From: DATKZH01 sp964475955
GTDB taxonomy: Bacteria > Planctomycetota > Planctomycetia > Pirellulales > Thermoguttaceae
Assembly: GCA_964475955.1 (NCBI GenBank)
Contig: CAYYZY010000020.1
Location: forward strand, 1 to 62,707
Length of the DNA stretch: 62,707 nucleotides
Direction of reading: 5' to 3'
Numbering within the stretch: position 1 is the stretch's first letter; the number at the start of each line of letters is the position of its first letter. A program made the position numbers and the translations under genes. Below, one piece after another: positions 8,653 through 17,354 of the stretch. The notes beneath the pieces were generated by a model. The model searched no databases. It was not told the DNA's origin and saw nothing but the letters and a program-made list of their open reading frames with translations.

Positions 8653-9732
8653 ATGAGAAGCCATGCTTTTCGCATCGTCCTGGCCGGTGGCGAGGTCACC
8701 AACGACGATTGCGACGCGCTGTACGAGGCCGGGTGCGACGACGGCACGGTCGTCACGCGCGAGGGCGTCACCCATATCGCCTTCGATCGCGAAGCGGAGT
8801 CGCTGGAGGAGGCCGTAACGTCGGCGGTCGCTGAGTTGTTGAAGGCGGGCTACGTCGTCGACAGAGCCGAGGTGGACGACTCCGAAGGCGACGAGAAGTC
8901 GACGCATGTGCTCTGGAGGGCAGAAGAACTATGCCAGGAGACCTTGGGTGAGTACTTGCCCCATTTGGTTGCGCTTTCTGGGTGCTACCACCAAATCGAC
9001 TCGTCTGGTGAGGCGACCGGCCATGCCAGTGCATTCCACTACTCCGGGTTTGTGTTGGAAGTCGAGGGACAGTGGTATTGGATTACTGCCGCACACGTGT
9101 TCGACGACAAACACCATGGATTAGACACGTTGCGTCGAAGCGGGAGGATTCACATAGACAACTGCGTACTGAACGACTCGTTTGCGGGTGACATCAAGGG
9201 GTGGAAGCCGATTCCCTTTGCCTACTGGGAATACGACAGGATCGGATGCTACGAGAAGGCACATGAGATCGATCTGTGTGCATTCAAACTAGGAGATGGC
9301 CTTCGGAAGCTCTTGGACGCGAACGGAGTGATCGCCCTTTCAAAACTGCGTTGGGAGCCGCAGGATCTTTCCCGGTTTGACGCATTCATCCTTCTCGGGC
9401 TGCCATCGGAACTGGAACAGACCAACGTCACTCCCGAGAATGGCGGGTACCGAGTTCGATCGAAGCCAACCCCTGCCGCAGTCTATGTCGAGCGCGTCGC
9501 GGACATTTCGGCGGAGTGCTTGACGCCGGAGCCGAGGTTCGTAGGAAGGGTTGGGAGAGAAGCGGGAGACGTGCGGGGCATGAGCGGCGGTCCCATCCTG
9601 GCAAAATCGTTGGGCGACGCGAAGCACTATTTGGTCGCTGTGCAAAGCTCATGGTTGAAACGACGCGGATTGATCTTCGGCTCTCCAGCCGACACTCTGG
9701 TTAGCGCGATTCTGAAGGCAAGCAGGAGTTGA
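8653..9732 (+). CDS. Small N-terminal domain fused to trypsin-like serine protease domain
   Basis: This is a 359-residue protein. Residues 1-75 (SHAFRIVLAGGEVTNDDC, then EAGCDDGTVVTREGVTHIAF) look like a small alpha/beta domain that I recall mostly as a stand-alone protein. Residues about 105-340 have the features of a trypsin-like fold: the His motif WYWITAAHVFDD (His148), the Asp motif EIDLCAFKL (Asp207) and the Ser motif GMSGGPIL (Ser311). The triad is in the right order, so it is likely catalytically competent. There is no signal peptide, so it probably acts in the cytoplasm. The gene ends five bases before the glnS ATG. Its codon use is less GC-biased than its neighbours (many A/T third positions), consistent with acquisition. 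The target is unknown; a conflict or defence protease is one possibility. Confidence 0.7.
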   Translation: MRSHAFRIVLAGGEVTNDDCDALYEAGCDDGTVVTREGVTHIAFDREAESLEEAVTSAVAELLKAGYVVDRAEVDDSEGDEKSTHVLWRAEELCQETLGEYLPHLVALSGCYHQIDSSGEATGHASAFHYSGFVLEVEGQWYWITAAHVFDDKHHGLDTLRRSGRIHIDNCVLNDSFAGDIKGWKPIPFAYWEYDRIGCYEKAHEIDLCAFKLGDGLRKLLDANGVIALSKLRWEPQDLSRFDAFILLGLPSELEQTNVTPENGGYRVRSKPTPAAVYVERVADISAECLTPEPRFVGRVGREAGDVRGMSGGPILAKSLGDAKHYLVAVQSSWLKRRGLIFGSPADTLVSAILKASRS

Positions 9733-9737
9733 GACAC

Positions 9738-11435
9738 ATGCCCACCGACGAACCCACCCGTCCTCTGGATTTCATCCGAGAGATCGTCACCGAAGATTGC
9801 CGCTCCGGGAAGTGGGGGGGGCGGGTGCATACGCGGTTTCCGCCGGAGCCGAACGGGTATCTGCACATCGGGCACGCGAAGTCGATCTGCCTGAATTTCG
9901 GCGTCGCCGCGGAGTTCGGCGGGAAGTGCAACCTGCGGTTCGACGATACCAACCCCGTCAAGGAGGATCAGGAGTACATCGACTCGATCAAGGAAGACGT
10001 GCGCTGGCTCGGCTTCGACTGGGAAGACCGCGAATGCTACGGCTCCGACTACTTCGAACAGTTCTACGAGTGGGCCGTGCAGTTGATCCGGGCGGGCAAG
10101 GCCTACGTGTGCGACCTGAGCCCCGACCAGATGCGCCAGTACCGCGGCACGCTGACCGAGCCGGGCAAAGACAGCCCCTTCCGCGAACGGTCCGTCGAAG
10201 AGAACCTCGACCTCTTCGCGCGCATGCGGGCGGGCGAGTTCCCCAACGGCTCGCGCACCCTTCGGGCGAAGATCGACATGGGCCATCCGAACCTCAACAT
10301 GCGCGACCCGGTGATGTACCGGATCGTCCACGCCCCGCACCCGCACGTGGGCGACAGGTGGTCTATCTACCCGACCTACGACTGGGCCCACGGCCAGGAG
10401 GACTCGATCGAGCGGATCACCCATTCGATCTGCACGCTCGAGTTCGAGAACCACCGGCCGCTGTACGACTGGTACCTCGACCAGTTGGGCATCCACCACC
10501 CGCAGCAGATCGAGTTCGCCCGGCTGAACCTCACCTACACGGTGATGAGCAAGCGCAAGCTGTTGACGCTGGTCCGCGAAGGGTACGTGCGCGGCTGGGA
10601 CGACCCGCGCATGCCCACCATCTGCGGGTTCCGCCGACGGGGGTATACGCCCGAGGCGATCCGCAGCTTCTGCGCGGCGATCGGCGTGGCCAAGTTCAAC
10701 AGCACGATCGACGTCCGCATGTTGGAGCACCACCTGCGCGAGGACCTCAACCGCCGGGCCCCGCGCGTGATGGCCGTGCTGAGGCCGCTCCGCGTGGTGA
10801 TCGAGAACTACCCGGAGGACCAGGTCGAGGAGATGGACGCGGTGAACAACCCGGAAGACGCCGCGGCCGGCACGCGCAAGGTGCCCTTTTCGCGCGTGCT
10901 CTACATCGAGCAGGACGACTTCATGGAGGACCCGCCGCGCAAGTTCTACCGGCTGGCCCCGGGCCGCGAGGTGCGATTGCGCTACGCCTACTTCGTCACG
11001 TGCACCGACGTGGTCAAGGACGCGGAGGGCCGCGCGGTCGAGCTCCGCTGCACCTACGATCCGGCCACGCGCGGCGGCGACGCGCCCGACGGGCGCAAGG
11101 TGAAGTCGACCCTCCACTGGGTCTCCGCGGCCCACGCGATCGAAGCGGAGGTGCGGCTCTACGACCACCTGTTCGCCAAGGAGAATCCCGACGAGGTGGC
11201 CGAGGGCGAGGATTTCACGGCCAACCTCAACCCCAAGTCGCTGGAGGTCCTCACCGACTGCCGCCTGGAGCCGAGCCTGGCGGGGGCGAAGCCGGGCGAC
11301 CGGTGCCAGTTCGAGCGGCTGGGCTACTTCTGCGTCGACCCCGATTCGACGCCCGAGAGGCCCGTCTTCAACCGCACGGCCACGCTCCGCGACCCCTGGG
11401 CGAAGCTCCAGAAGTCGGGCAAGGCGAACGCGTAG
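9738..11435 (+). CDS. glnS: Glutaminyl-tRNA synthetase
   Basis: This class I synthetase attaches glutamine to tRNA-Gln. The 565-residue length is typical of the family. The HIGH-type motif is PPEPNGYLHIGHAKSICLNF near residues 36-55, and the KMSKS-type motif VMSKRK lies near residue 271. The catalytic-core sequences RFDDTNP, PTYDWAHGQEDSIERITHSIC and YDWYLDQLGIHHP are all present. The C-terminal anticodon-binding beta-barrels run from about residue 345 (APRVMAVLRPLRVVIENYPE) to the end. The ATG at 9738 gives the standard N-terminus (DFIREIVTEDCRSGKW). It follows the protease gene by five bases and precedes the GTPase gene by 21, so accessory genes flank it on both sides. Confidence 0.97.
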   Translation: MPTDEPTRPLDFIREIVTEDCRSGKWGGRVHTRFPPEPNGYLHIGHAKSICLNFGVAAEFGGKCNLRFDDTNPVKEDQEYIDSIKEDVRWLGFDWEDRECYGSDYFEQFYEWAVQLIRAGKAYVCDLSPDQMRQYRGTLTEPGKDSPFRERSVEENLDLFARMRAGEFPNGSRTLRAKIDMGHPNLNMRDPVMYRIVHAPHPHVGDRWSIYPTYDWAHGQEDSIERITHSICTLEFENHRPLYDWYLDQLGIHHPQQIEFARLNLTYTVMSKRKLLTLVREGYVRGWDDPRMPTICGFRRRGYTPEAIRSFCAAIGVAKFNSTIDVRMLEHHLREDLNRRAPRVMAVLRPLRVVIENYPEDQVEEMDAVNNPEDAAAGTRKVPFSRVLYIEQDDFMEDPPRKFYRLAPGREVRLRYAYFVTCTDVVKDAEGRAVELRCTYDPATRGGDAPDGRKVKSTLHWVSAAHAIEAEVRLYDHLFAKENPDEVAEGEDFTANLNPKSLEVLTDCRLEPSLAGAKPGDRCQFERLGYFCVDPDSTPERPVFNRTATLRDPWAKLQKSGKANA

Positions 11436-11456
11436 ACTCGAATTTGGAGGGGGAGC

Positions 11457-12278
11457 ATGCTGGAAAACGTTGAATGGGCGATCCCGGCGGCAAAGGAAGC
11501 GTACGAGCACCGCGAGAAGATCCGCAAGGGAATCGACTGGCTGACGGACTACCTGCTTGGCAAGCGAAGCAGCATTGTATTCACGGGCATGCCCGGCGTG
11601 GGCAAGACGGTCTTGTACGATTTTCTCTGCGGCAAAGCCTACTCGCCCAGCTACCAGTTGCCGGACAAGTCGCGACGCCCGGAGCGCGGAGCAAGGCGAG
11701 AAGGACGGCAACGAATCGGTCTGTGCGTCATTCCGGGCGACATCTCCCGGCCCAGGTTCGAGGCGATCGACGAATTGGTGCTCGGCAAGAATCCCCCGCA
11801 CGGGGTGGTCCACGTAGTAGCCAACGGGTACGCGGACATTCGTCACGACGACGCGAGGGCCTATCTCGTAGAGGAACGAGGAATACGGACGATTTCCCAG
11901 TTCCGCGAGTTCCAGCGCAAAGGAGAGCTGGAGGACCTGCGGGAGGTGTGCGGGATGATCCGCCAGGCGCATCGGGTCCACCGTAGACCGTCCTGGCTCA
12001 TCGTCGCCGCGACCAAGGCCGATCTCTATCCTGACGAGCTGGAAACGGCGAGAATGCGCTACGCGCCCGATGGTTCCGGTGCGTTCGTGGACGAGCTGAG
12101 GCAACTGGTCCGCTTCGTCGGTGCGGACAATTTCCACTGGACTTCCTGTCCCGTCTGTGCTGCCAGGGTACAATTCACATGGCGACAAGAGACGGTGAAG
12201 CCCGCTATCGAAGAGGCCGAGCGCGACGCGTTGGTCCTGCGAGTGTGGAGCACGATCAAAGCCCATTGCGAATCCTAG
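11457..12278 (+). CDS. P-loop GTPase-like protein
   Basis: This 273-residue soluble protein has a Walker A/G1 motif GMPGVGKT at residues 44-51. A PG-containing G3-like turn follows (LCVIPGD, residues 89-95, lacking the usual Asp), and a G4-like TKAD lies at 186-189 in the context WLIVAATKADLY. This order suggests a small GTPase of the TRAFAC/Ras-like type and not an AAA ATPase. An N-terminal helix (residues 1-36) precedes the G domain. The start ATG has a GGAGGGGG Shine-Dalgarno. The gene lies 17 bases upstream of a small two-TM protein, a likely functional partner. A role in stress or phage response is conceivable from the pairing, but nothing in the sequence proves it. Confidence 0.7.
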   Translation: MLENVEWAIPAAKEAYEHREKIRKGIDWLTDYLLGKRSSIVFTGMPGVGKTVLYDFLCGKAYSPSYQLPDKSRRPERGARREGRQRIGLCVIPGDISRPRFEAIDELVLGKNPPHGVVHVVANGYADIRHDDARAYLVEERGIRTISQFREFQRKGELEDLREVCGMIRQAHRVHRRPSWLIVAATKADLYPDELETARMRYAPDGSGAFVDELRQLVRFVGADNFHWTSCPVCAARVQFTWRQETVKPAIEEAERDALVLRVWSTIKAHCES

Positions 12279-12295
12279 GCCCCGGGGGGTGTGCC

Positions 12296-12736
12296 ATGAG
12301 CGTGGAAAGCAGCGACCACCCGAAGATTGATTCGCCTGATTCGAAGTCCGAGTTCTTCGAGTTGTTGAAACTCGCCGATGAACTCCAGGACAAGTGCGAT
12401 CATTCTGCTCAGCGGGTGCTTTTGTACCGTGCCGTTGAAGTCACCGCCGTGGCCGCTCTCGTCGCAACCGTCGGGATGCTTTTCCTCGTCAATTCGGACG
12501 TGGATCGCGCTATGGGACATGGTCTCTTGGCACTACTGTTTGGCCTTCTGTATGCTGCCGGGGTGGAGTTTCAGTTGGTGAGCAGGGTTAGAAGGCGGCT
12601 GAGACGCGACGAGCGGGCGCTTTCGGCCGTAGTGGAACTACTGCGAGAGACCGAGAGGTCCTTTGCGGAACAGAATCACCTTTCTCGCCTGGAACGGGCG
12701 CGGCTGAAGTTGGAGATGTCGCGGTTCGGCATCTGA
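12296..12736 (+). CDS. Small membrane protein with two TM helices and coiled-coil tail
   Basis: This is a 146-residue protein. Residues 1-40 are hydrophilic and helical. Two hydrophobic helices follow at about 45-66 (VEVTAVAALVATVGMLFLV) and 74-94 (HGLLALLFGLLYAAGVEF), then a charged helical tail (RRRLRRDERALSAVVELL onward), probably a coiled coil facing the cytoplasm. It is the second gene of a pair with the upstream GTPase. A membrane partner for a soluble GTPase is the natural reading. I do not recognise the family. The non-coding 245 bp after it (12737-12981) has no visible gene; its last bases carry AAGGACT as ribosome site for the next gene. Confidence 0.65.
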   Translation: MSVESSDHPKIDSPDSKSEFFELLKLADELQDKCDHSAQRVLLYRAVEVTAVAALVATVGMLFLVNSDVDRAMGHGLLALLFGLLYAAGVEFQLVSRVRRRLRRDERALSAVVELLRETERSFAEQNHLSRLERARLKLEMSRFGI

Positions 12737-12981
12737 GTCGCGCCGCCAACGCGGGACGTAGACCGGCGAAGAGTCATCGCGGCTTGCTCGCGCAGAGGTT
12801 GTTCCTGGATTTGCCAGGCGTGGAACGGCGTCGCTCCCGCAGCGGATTGCATGTTCGTCCCTGCGCCGCGCCCGGTGTGCCGGACGGCCCCTTGTCCTTT
12901 CCGGCGCACATCCGATAATGGGCAGGCGAAGCCCCGCATTGGACCCGCGTTGTCTCTTCTCTCGCATAAGGACTCCCTGCC

Positions 12982-13884
12982 ATGCCCCTGGTCGTCGTCG
13001 GATCGGTTGCCCTGGACAGCGTCGAAACGCCTGCGGAAACGCGGGATAACCTGCTGGGCGGCTCGGCCGTGCACTTCTCCTACGCCGCCAGCTACTTCAC
13101 GCCCGTCCGGCTGGTCGGCGTGGTCGGCGAGGATTGGCCCGGCGAGTACACCGAACTGCTCCGGTCGCGAAACATCGACACGGCGGGCCTGGTCGTGAAG
13201 CGGGGGGAGAAGACGTTTGCCTGGCGCGGGCGCTATCACGAGGACATGAACGTCCGCGATACGCTCGAGCTGAGCCTGAACGTGATGGAGGACTTCGACC
13301 CCGTGCTGCCGGACGATTTCCGGCGCTCGCCCTTTCTGTTTTTGGCCAACGGTTCGACGAAGATCCAGCTCCGCGTGCTCGACCAGTGCCCCGGCGCCAC
13401 CCTGGCCGTGGCCGACACGATGGACCACTGGATCGAAACCGAGCGCGAGGAGCTGGCCGAGCTGCTCCGCCGCGTGGGCGGCCTGGTGCTCAACGACAGC
13501 GAGGCGCGGCTCCTGTCGCGCGAGCAGAACGTGGTCCGCGCCGGCCGCCGCGTACTGGAGATGGGCCCGCAGTTCGTCGTGATCAAGAAGGGCGAGCACG
13601 GGGCCATGTTCTTCAGCCGCCACGAAACGTACGTCCTGCCGGCCTTCCCCACGCCCGACCTGGTCGATCCCACCGGGGCGGGCGACGCCTTCGCCGGCGG
13701 GATGATGGGCTACCTGGCCGAGCAGGGCAATTTCGAGCCCAAAACCCTCAAGGAGGCCATGGCCTACGGCACCCTGGTGGCCAGCTTCGCCGTCGAGGAT
13801 TTCAGCCTCGACCGGCTCCGCAAGATCGAGCGGTCCGACCTGGAGCGCCGCATGGAAGAGTACCGCCGGATGCTCACCTTCTAA
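12982..13884 (+). CDS. PfkB-family sugar/nucleoside kinase
   Basis: A ribokinase-fold enzyme of 300 residues is encoded. The first PfkB signature region is NLLGGSAVHFSYAAS (GG near residue 31), which is the substrate lid and floor. The second signature is DPTGAGDAFAGGMMGYL near residues 229-245; its Asp in GAGD is the catalytic base. The phosphate acceptor cannot be told from the sequence. Members of this family phosphorylate ribose, fructose, adenosine or related compounds with ATP in the cytoplasm. It is followed after 20 bases by thpR in the same direction, suggesting an operon. Length and motifs are normal. Confidence 0.9.
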   Translation: MPLVVVGSVALDSVETPAETRDNLLGGSAVHFSYAASYFTPVRLVGVVGEDWPGEYTELLRSRNIDTAGLVVKRGEKTFAWRGRYHEDMNVRDTLELSLNVMEDFDPVLPDDFRRSPFLFLANGSTKIQLRVLDQCPGATLAVADTMDHWIETEREELAELLRRVGGLVLNDSEARLLSREQNVVRAGRRVLEMGPQFVVIKKGEHGAMFFSRHETYVLPAFPTPDLVDPTGAGDAFAGGMMGYLAEQGNFEPKTLKEAMAYGTLVASFAVEDFSLDRLRKIERSDLERRMEEYRRMLTF

Positions 13885-13904
13885 AGCCCCGCGAGCACGA
13901 ACCG

Positions 13905-14483
13905 ATGAGCCAGAAGATACGAACGTTCGTTGCCGCCGAGGTCAGCTCCGCCGTGCGCGACCGGGCGGCCGACGTGATCGAACGCCTCCGCGGCGCCGGC
14001 GCCAAGGTGAAGTGGGTCAAAACGGAAAACCTCCACGTGACGCTCAAGTTCCTCGGCGACGTTGAAGAGGCCGAAATTCACCGGGTGTGCCGTGCCGTCG
14101 AAGGGGCCGTGGCCGACCTGCCGCCGTTCGATGTCGAGGTCCGCGGGGCGGGCGCCTTCCCCGATACGCGCCGGCCGCGAAACGTCTGGCTGGGTATCGC
14201 CGAAGGCGCCGGGCAGGTCGGCGAGTTGCACGGGCGGATCGAGGCGGCGCTGGAGGAACTCGGATTTCCCCGGGAGGCCCGGCGGTTCCAGCCCCACCTA
14301 ACCATCGGCCGCATCCGCCGCGGCGGACCCGGCGTGGCCGAGTTGGGGGAACTCATCGCCCAGAACGGGGACCTCGAGATCGGGCGCGCCCGCCTTACCG
14401 AGGCGGTCGTCTACTCCAGCCGGCTGGCCCCCTCGGGCCCCATCTACGAAGCATTGGCCCGTGCGCCGCTGGGTGGAGGGTAG
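13905..14483 (+). CDS. thpR: RNA 2',3'-cyclic phosphodiesterase
   Basis: This member of the 2H phosphoesterase superfamily hydrolyses 2',3'-cyclic phosphate RNA ends; older names call it 2'-5' RNA ligase. The 192-residue protein carries the two hallmark motifs: HVTLKFLG at about residues 46-53 and HLTIGRIR at about 129-136. It starts MSQKIRTFVAAEV, the typical N-terminus. The length is standard. It lies just after the PfkB kinase gene and 71 bases before a signal peptidase gene. Confidence 0.92.
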   Translation: MSQKIRTFVAAEVSSAVRDRAADVIERLRGAGAKVKWVKTENLHVTLKFLGDVEEAEIHRVCRAVEGAVADLPPFDVEVRGAGAFPDTRRPRNVWLGIAEGAGQVGELHGRIEAALEELGFPREARRFQPHLTIGRIRRGGPGVAELGELIAQNGDLEIGRARLTEAVVYSSRLAPSGPIYEALARAPLGGG

Positions 14484-14554
14484 CGGTCGACGGCTCGCGG
14501 CCTCGGCCGAGGCGTTTTGCGCGGAGTCCCGGGCCCCAAGCCGGCGGCGGAACG

Positions 14555-15477
14555 ATGGTTGGAGCATGCAAGGTGGCCAGTGCGTCGGGCGCGTGGCGGT
14601 CGGGCCTCGGGCGGCTCGTGCTGCTGGTCGCGGCCGCCCTGGTGCTTCGGACCTGGCTGATCGAAGGACTCTTCGTTCCCTTTGAGATCGCCGGCGGCTC
14701 GATGGCCGACACGCTGCGGGGCCCGCACCGGCAGGTCGTTTGCCCGGAGTGCGGAAGCCGCTTCGCGGTCGGTTGCGACGACGGTCCGGTGCCGCGCCGG
14801 GCGGTGTGTCCCTACTGTGGTGGCTTGAGGAACGACCTGGCGGGGCAGCCGGAGGTTGACGGCGACCGGGTGCTCGTCGACAAGCTGGTGTACCGGCTGC
14901 GCGCTCCGCGTCGGTGGGAGTTGGCCGCGTTTCGCGACCCGCGACGCCCGAGCCGGATGCTGGTGAAGCGCGTGGTCGGCCTGCCCGGCGAGTCGATCCA
15001 GATTCGCGCGGGGGAGGTCTACGTCGACGACAAGCTCGCGCGGAAATCGCTCCTCCAGCAACGGGCGCTTGCCGTTTTGGTTCACGACGCCGACCATCCA
15101 TCGTCCAGCGGCCCCCCGCCTGGGTGGAGCGGCGACGGATCGGGCACGGGGTGGCAGTGCGTCGGCGGGCGGTTCGTGCATCCTTCGGCGCCCGAGGCCG
15201 CGTCGGTCGACTGGCTCGTCTATCGTCACGGGCGGCGGCTGCCCGGCGACCCCGCCCCAACCCGGGAGATGCCCGTCGCCAATCAGCGTGGCTTCAACCA
15301 GGGGCGCCAGCAACGGGCGGAGAACGTTCACGGGATGGTCGACTTGATGCTCTCGTTTCGCGTGGAGCGAACTTGGGGCGAGGGCTGGCTGCTGGTACGG
15401 GCCGCCGACGGCGAAGACGAATTCCGGGTCCGCCTGGAACCGCACCGCGGCCGCTACACCGTGCATCGCAACGGCCG
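14555..15477 (+). CDS. lepB: Signal peptidase I with zinc ribbon, first copy (3' end lost in gap)
   Basis: This type I signal peptidase cleaves Sec and Tat signal peptides at the outer face of the inner membrane. After one N-terminal membrane helix (residues 18-40), the nucleophile is Ser49 (GGSMADTL) and the general base Lys138 (LVKRVVGLPGE). Directly after the serine a zinc ribbon is inserted: CPEC at 63-66 and CPYC at 85-88. From about residue 155 a long insertion with a jelly-roll-like segment (LMLSFRVERTWGEGWLLVRA) begins, and it is cut by the N run. The last catalytic-core segments (GDN-type) are missing, being in the gap. The ATG at 14555 follows no strong Shine-Dalgarno. It is paralogous to the next gene, and its missing part should be about 210 residues. 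Confidence 0.85.
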
Positions 15478-15577
15478 NNNNNNNNNNNNNNNNNNNNNNN
15501 NNNNNNNNNNNNNNNNNNNNNNNNNNNNNNNNNNNNNNNNNNNNNNNNNNNNNNNNNNNNNNNNNNNNNNNNNNNNN
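15478..15577. other. Assembly gap (100 N)
   Basis: Exactly 100 unknown bases. The round number marks a scaffold join of unknown true length. Comparison of the two flanking paralogous signal peptidases shows that the left gene still needs roughly 630 bases and the right gene needs its start, so the true gap should be at least about 700 bases. Confidence 0.99.
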
Positions 15578-15578
15578 C

Positions 15579-17321
15579 GAGTCGGTGGTGATCGCCTTCG
15601 TGTTGGCGTTCCTGTTTCGCACCTTCGAGGCCGAGGCGTTCGTCATCCCGACCGGATCGATGGCCCCCACGCTGATGGGTCGCCACAAGGACGTCGTCTG
15701 CCCCGAGTGCGGCTACCGCTTCCGCGTCAGTGCCAGCGACGAGATCGACAACGTCACGAACCGCCCCACGGGCAGGAAGGTCATCGCCGGCACGTGCCCC
15801 ATGTGCCGCCACACGATGGATTTTCGCCCCGGCAATCCGGAGGGCGAGTTCTACCCGTCGTACAAGGGCGACCGGATCCTGGTGGCCAAATTCCCCTACC
15901 GGTTCGGCGATCCGAAGCGGTGGGACGTGGCCGTGTTCAAGTACCCGGGCGGAGCGAAGACGAACTTCATCAAGCGGATCGTGGGCCTTCCGAACGAGAC
16001 GATCGCGATCAGCCACGGCGACCTGTTCGTCAAGCCGACGGAGCCGGGCGACCTGGAGAAGTACTCGGAGGCGAGCTATCGCTACGAGAGGGGTCGCGTC
16101 GACCTGGATCGCTTTCGGATCGCGCGCAAGCCGCCCGACAAGATCCGCGCCGTGCTCCGGCTCGTGTACGACAACGACCGGGTATTGCCGAAGCTGCTCG
16201 AGCTGGGCTGGCCCGCTCGCTGGTCGCCGGTGCCCGACGGCGATGCGACGTCCGGCTGGCAGACTTCCGAGGACTACCGTTCGTTTCAAATCGCTGGAGC
16301 CGGCGACCGGGATGCGTGGATCGCCTACCGGCACTTCCCCCCGTCGTTTGAAGACTGGCAGGCGCTGGAGCGCGGCGTGATGCCCAGCGGTCCCCTCCCG
16401 CAGGACGATGCGAATGGCGAACCCGACGAGGCAACCTACCCGCAGCCCCAGTTGATCACCGATTTCGCCGCGTACAACACCGACGTGGTCACCTACGGCT
16501 ACGACGAGGACAGCGATCTGGCCCCGAGTCCCGCGATGGTCGGGCTGCACTGGGTGGGGGATCTGGCCGTCGAGTGTACGCTGGACGTCGAGAGCGAGAG
16601 CGGGGAGGTCGTGCTCGTGCTGGTCGAGGGCGGAAGGGCCTTCCACTGCCGCATCGACGTGGCCACCGGCCGGGCGACGCTCGGCATCGACGGCCGACAG
16701 GACTACGCCCCCGGCGCAGAGACCGAGGTCCGCGGCCCCGGCACCTACCGCGTCCTGTTCTCCAACCTCGACGACCAACTGCTCCTCTGGGTCGACGACA
16801 AGGTGGTCGACTTCGACGCCGACACCGCCTACCCGCGGCTCGACAACGGCCAACCCCACGAGGCCGACCTCGAGCCGGTGCGGATTGGCTCGCGCGGGGC
16901 GGCGCTGCGCGTGAGCCACTTGAAGGTCTACCGCGACAGCTACTACATCGCCCAGCGCCTCGCCTTCAACGGGGCCTCGACTGGCGCCATCACCGATTAC
17001 GACGCCCCGCCCTTCCATGCCGACCGGCGCGAGATCGCCCGCGTGCTGTCCGACCCGGAGGCGTGGGAGGGCTTCCGATCGAGGCGGCAGGTGGCCTTCG
17101 CGCTCGACGGCGACCAGTTCCTCGTGCTCGGCGACAACAGCCCCGAGAGCAAGGACAGCCGGCTGTGGGAGAATGAGGGCTTTCCACACTACGTCGACCG
17201 CGAGCTGCTGATGGGCAAGGCGCTGTTCATCTACTGGCCGCACTCGCTCGACACGATCCCCGGAACCGACGTCCCGGTGCGCTTCTTCCCCAATTTCTGG
17301 CGCATGCACTTCGTCCGGTAG
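15579..17321 (+). CDS. lepB: Signal peptidase I with zinc ribbon and long insertion, second copy (5' end lost in gap)
   Basis: The 5' end is in the gap; 580 residues remain. The protein starts inside the membrane helix (VVIAFVLAFLFRTFEAEAF), then has the Ser motif PTGSMAPTL, a zinc ribbon (CPEC, then CPMC 26 residues later) and the Lys motif FIKRIVGLPNE. A large insertion of roughly 300 residues follows, including a jelly-roll/LamG-like part (LAVECTLDVESESGEVVLVL, then LLLWVDDKVVDFD). The closing core segment is QFLVLGDNSPESKDSR with the conserved GDN and SxDSR box, ending RMHFVR. Ordinary signal peptidases are 200 to 320 residues, so this is a greatly expanded form. It is followed 33 bases later by lptB. 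Confidence 0.88.
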   Translation, partial: ESVVIAFVLAFLFRTFEAEAFVIPTGSMAPTLMGRHKDVVCPECGYRFRVSASDEIDNVTNRPTGRKVIAGTCPMCRHTMDFRPGNPEGEFYPSYKGDRILVAKFPYRFGDPKRWDVAVFKYPGGAKTNFIKRIVGLPNETIAISHGDLFVKPTEPGDLEKYSEASYRYERGRVDLDRFRIARKPPDKIRAVLRLVYDNDRVLPKLLELGWPARWSPVPDGDATSGWQTSEDYRSFQIAGAGDRDAWIAYRHFPPSFEDWQALERGVMPSGPLPQDDANGEPDEATYPQPQLITDFAAYNTDVVTYGYDEDSDLAPSPAMVGLHWVGDLAVECTLDVESESGEVVLVLVEGGRAFHCRIDVATGRATLGIDGRQDYAPGAETEVRGPGTYRVLFSNLDDQLLLWVDDKVVDFDADTAYPRLDNGQPHEADLEPVRIGSRGAALRVSHLKVYRDSYYIAQRLAFNGASTGAITDYDAPPFHADRREIARVLSDPEAWEGFRSRRQVAFALDGDQFLVLGDNSPESKDSRLWENEGFPHYVDRELLMGKALFIYWPHSLDTIPGTDVPVRFFPNFWRMHFVR

Positions 17322-17354
17322 ACGACCCCCGCAAGGAGACGGAGCTCCGAGCCC

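Noticed and set aside
14087..16351. One continuous signal peptidase gene across the N run
   Set aside because: The frame left of the gap does not match the frame right of it, and both sides carry their own catalytic serine and lysine motifs. There are two genes.
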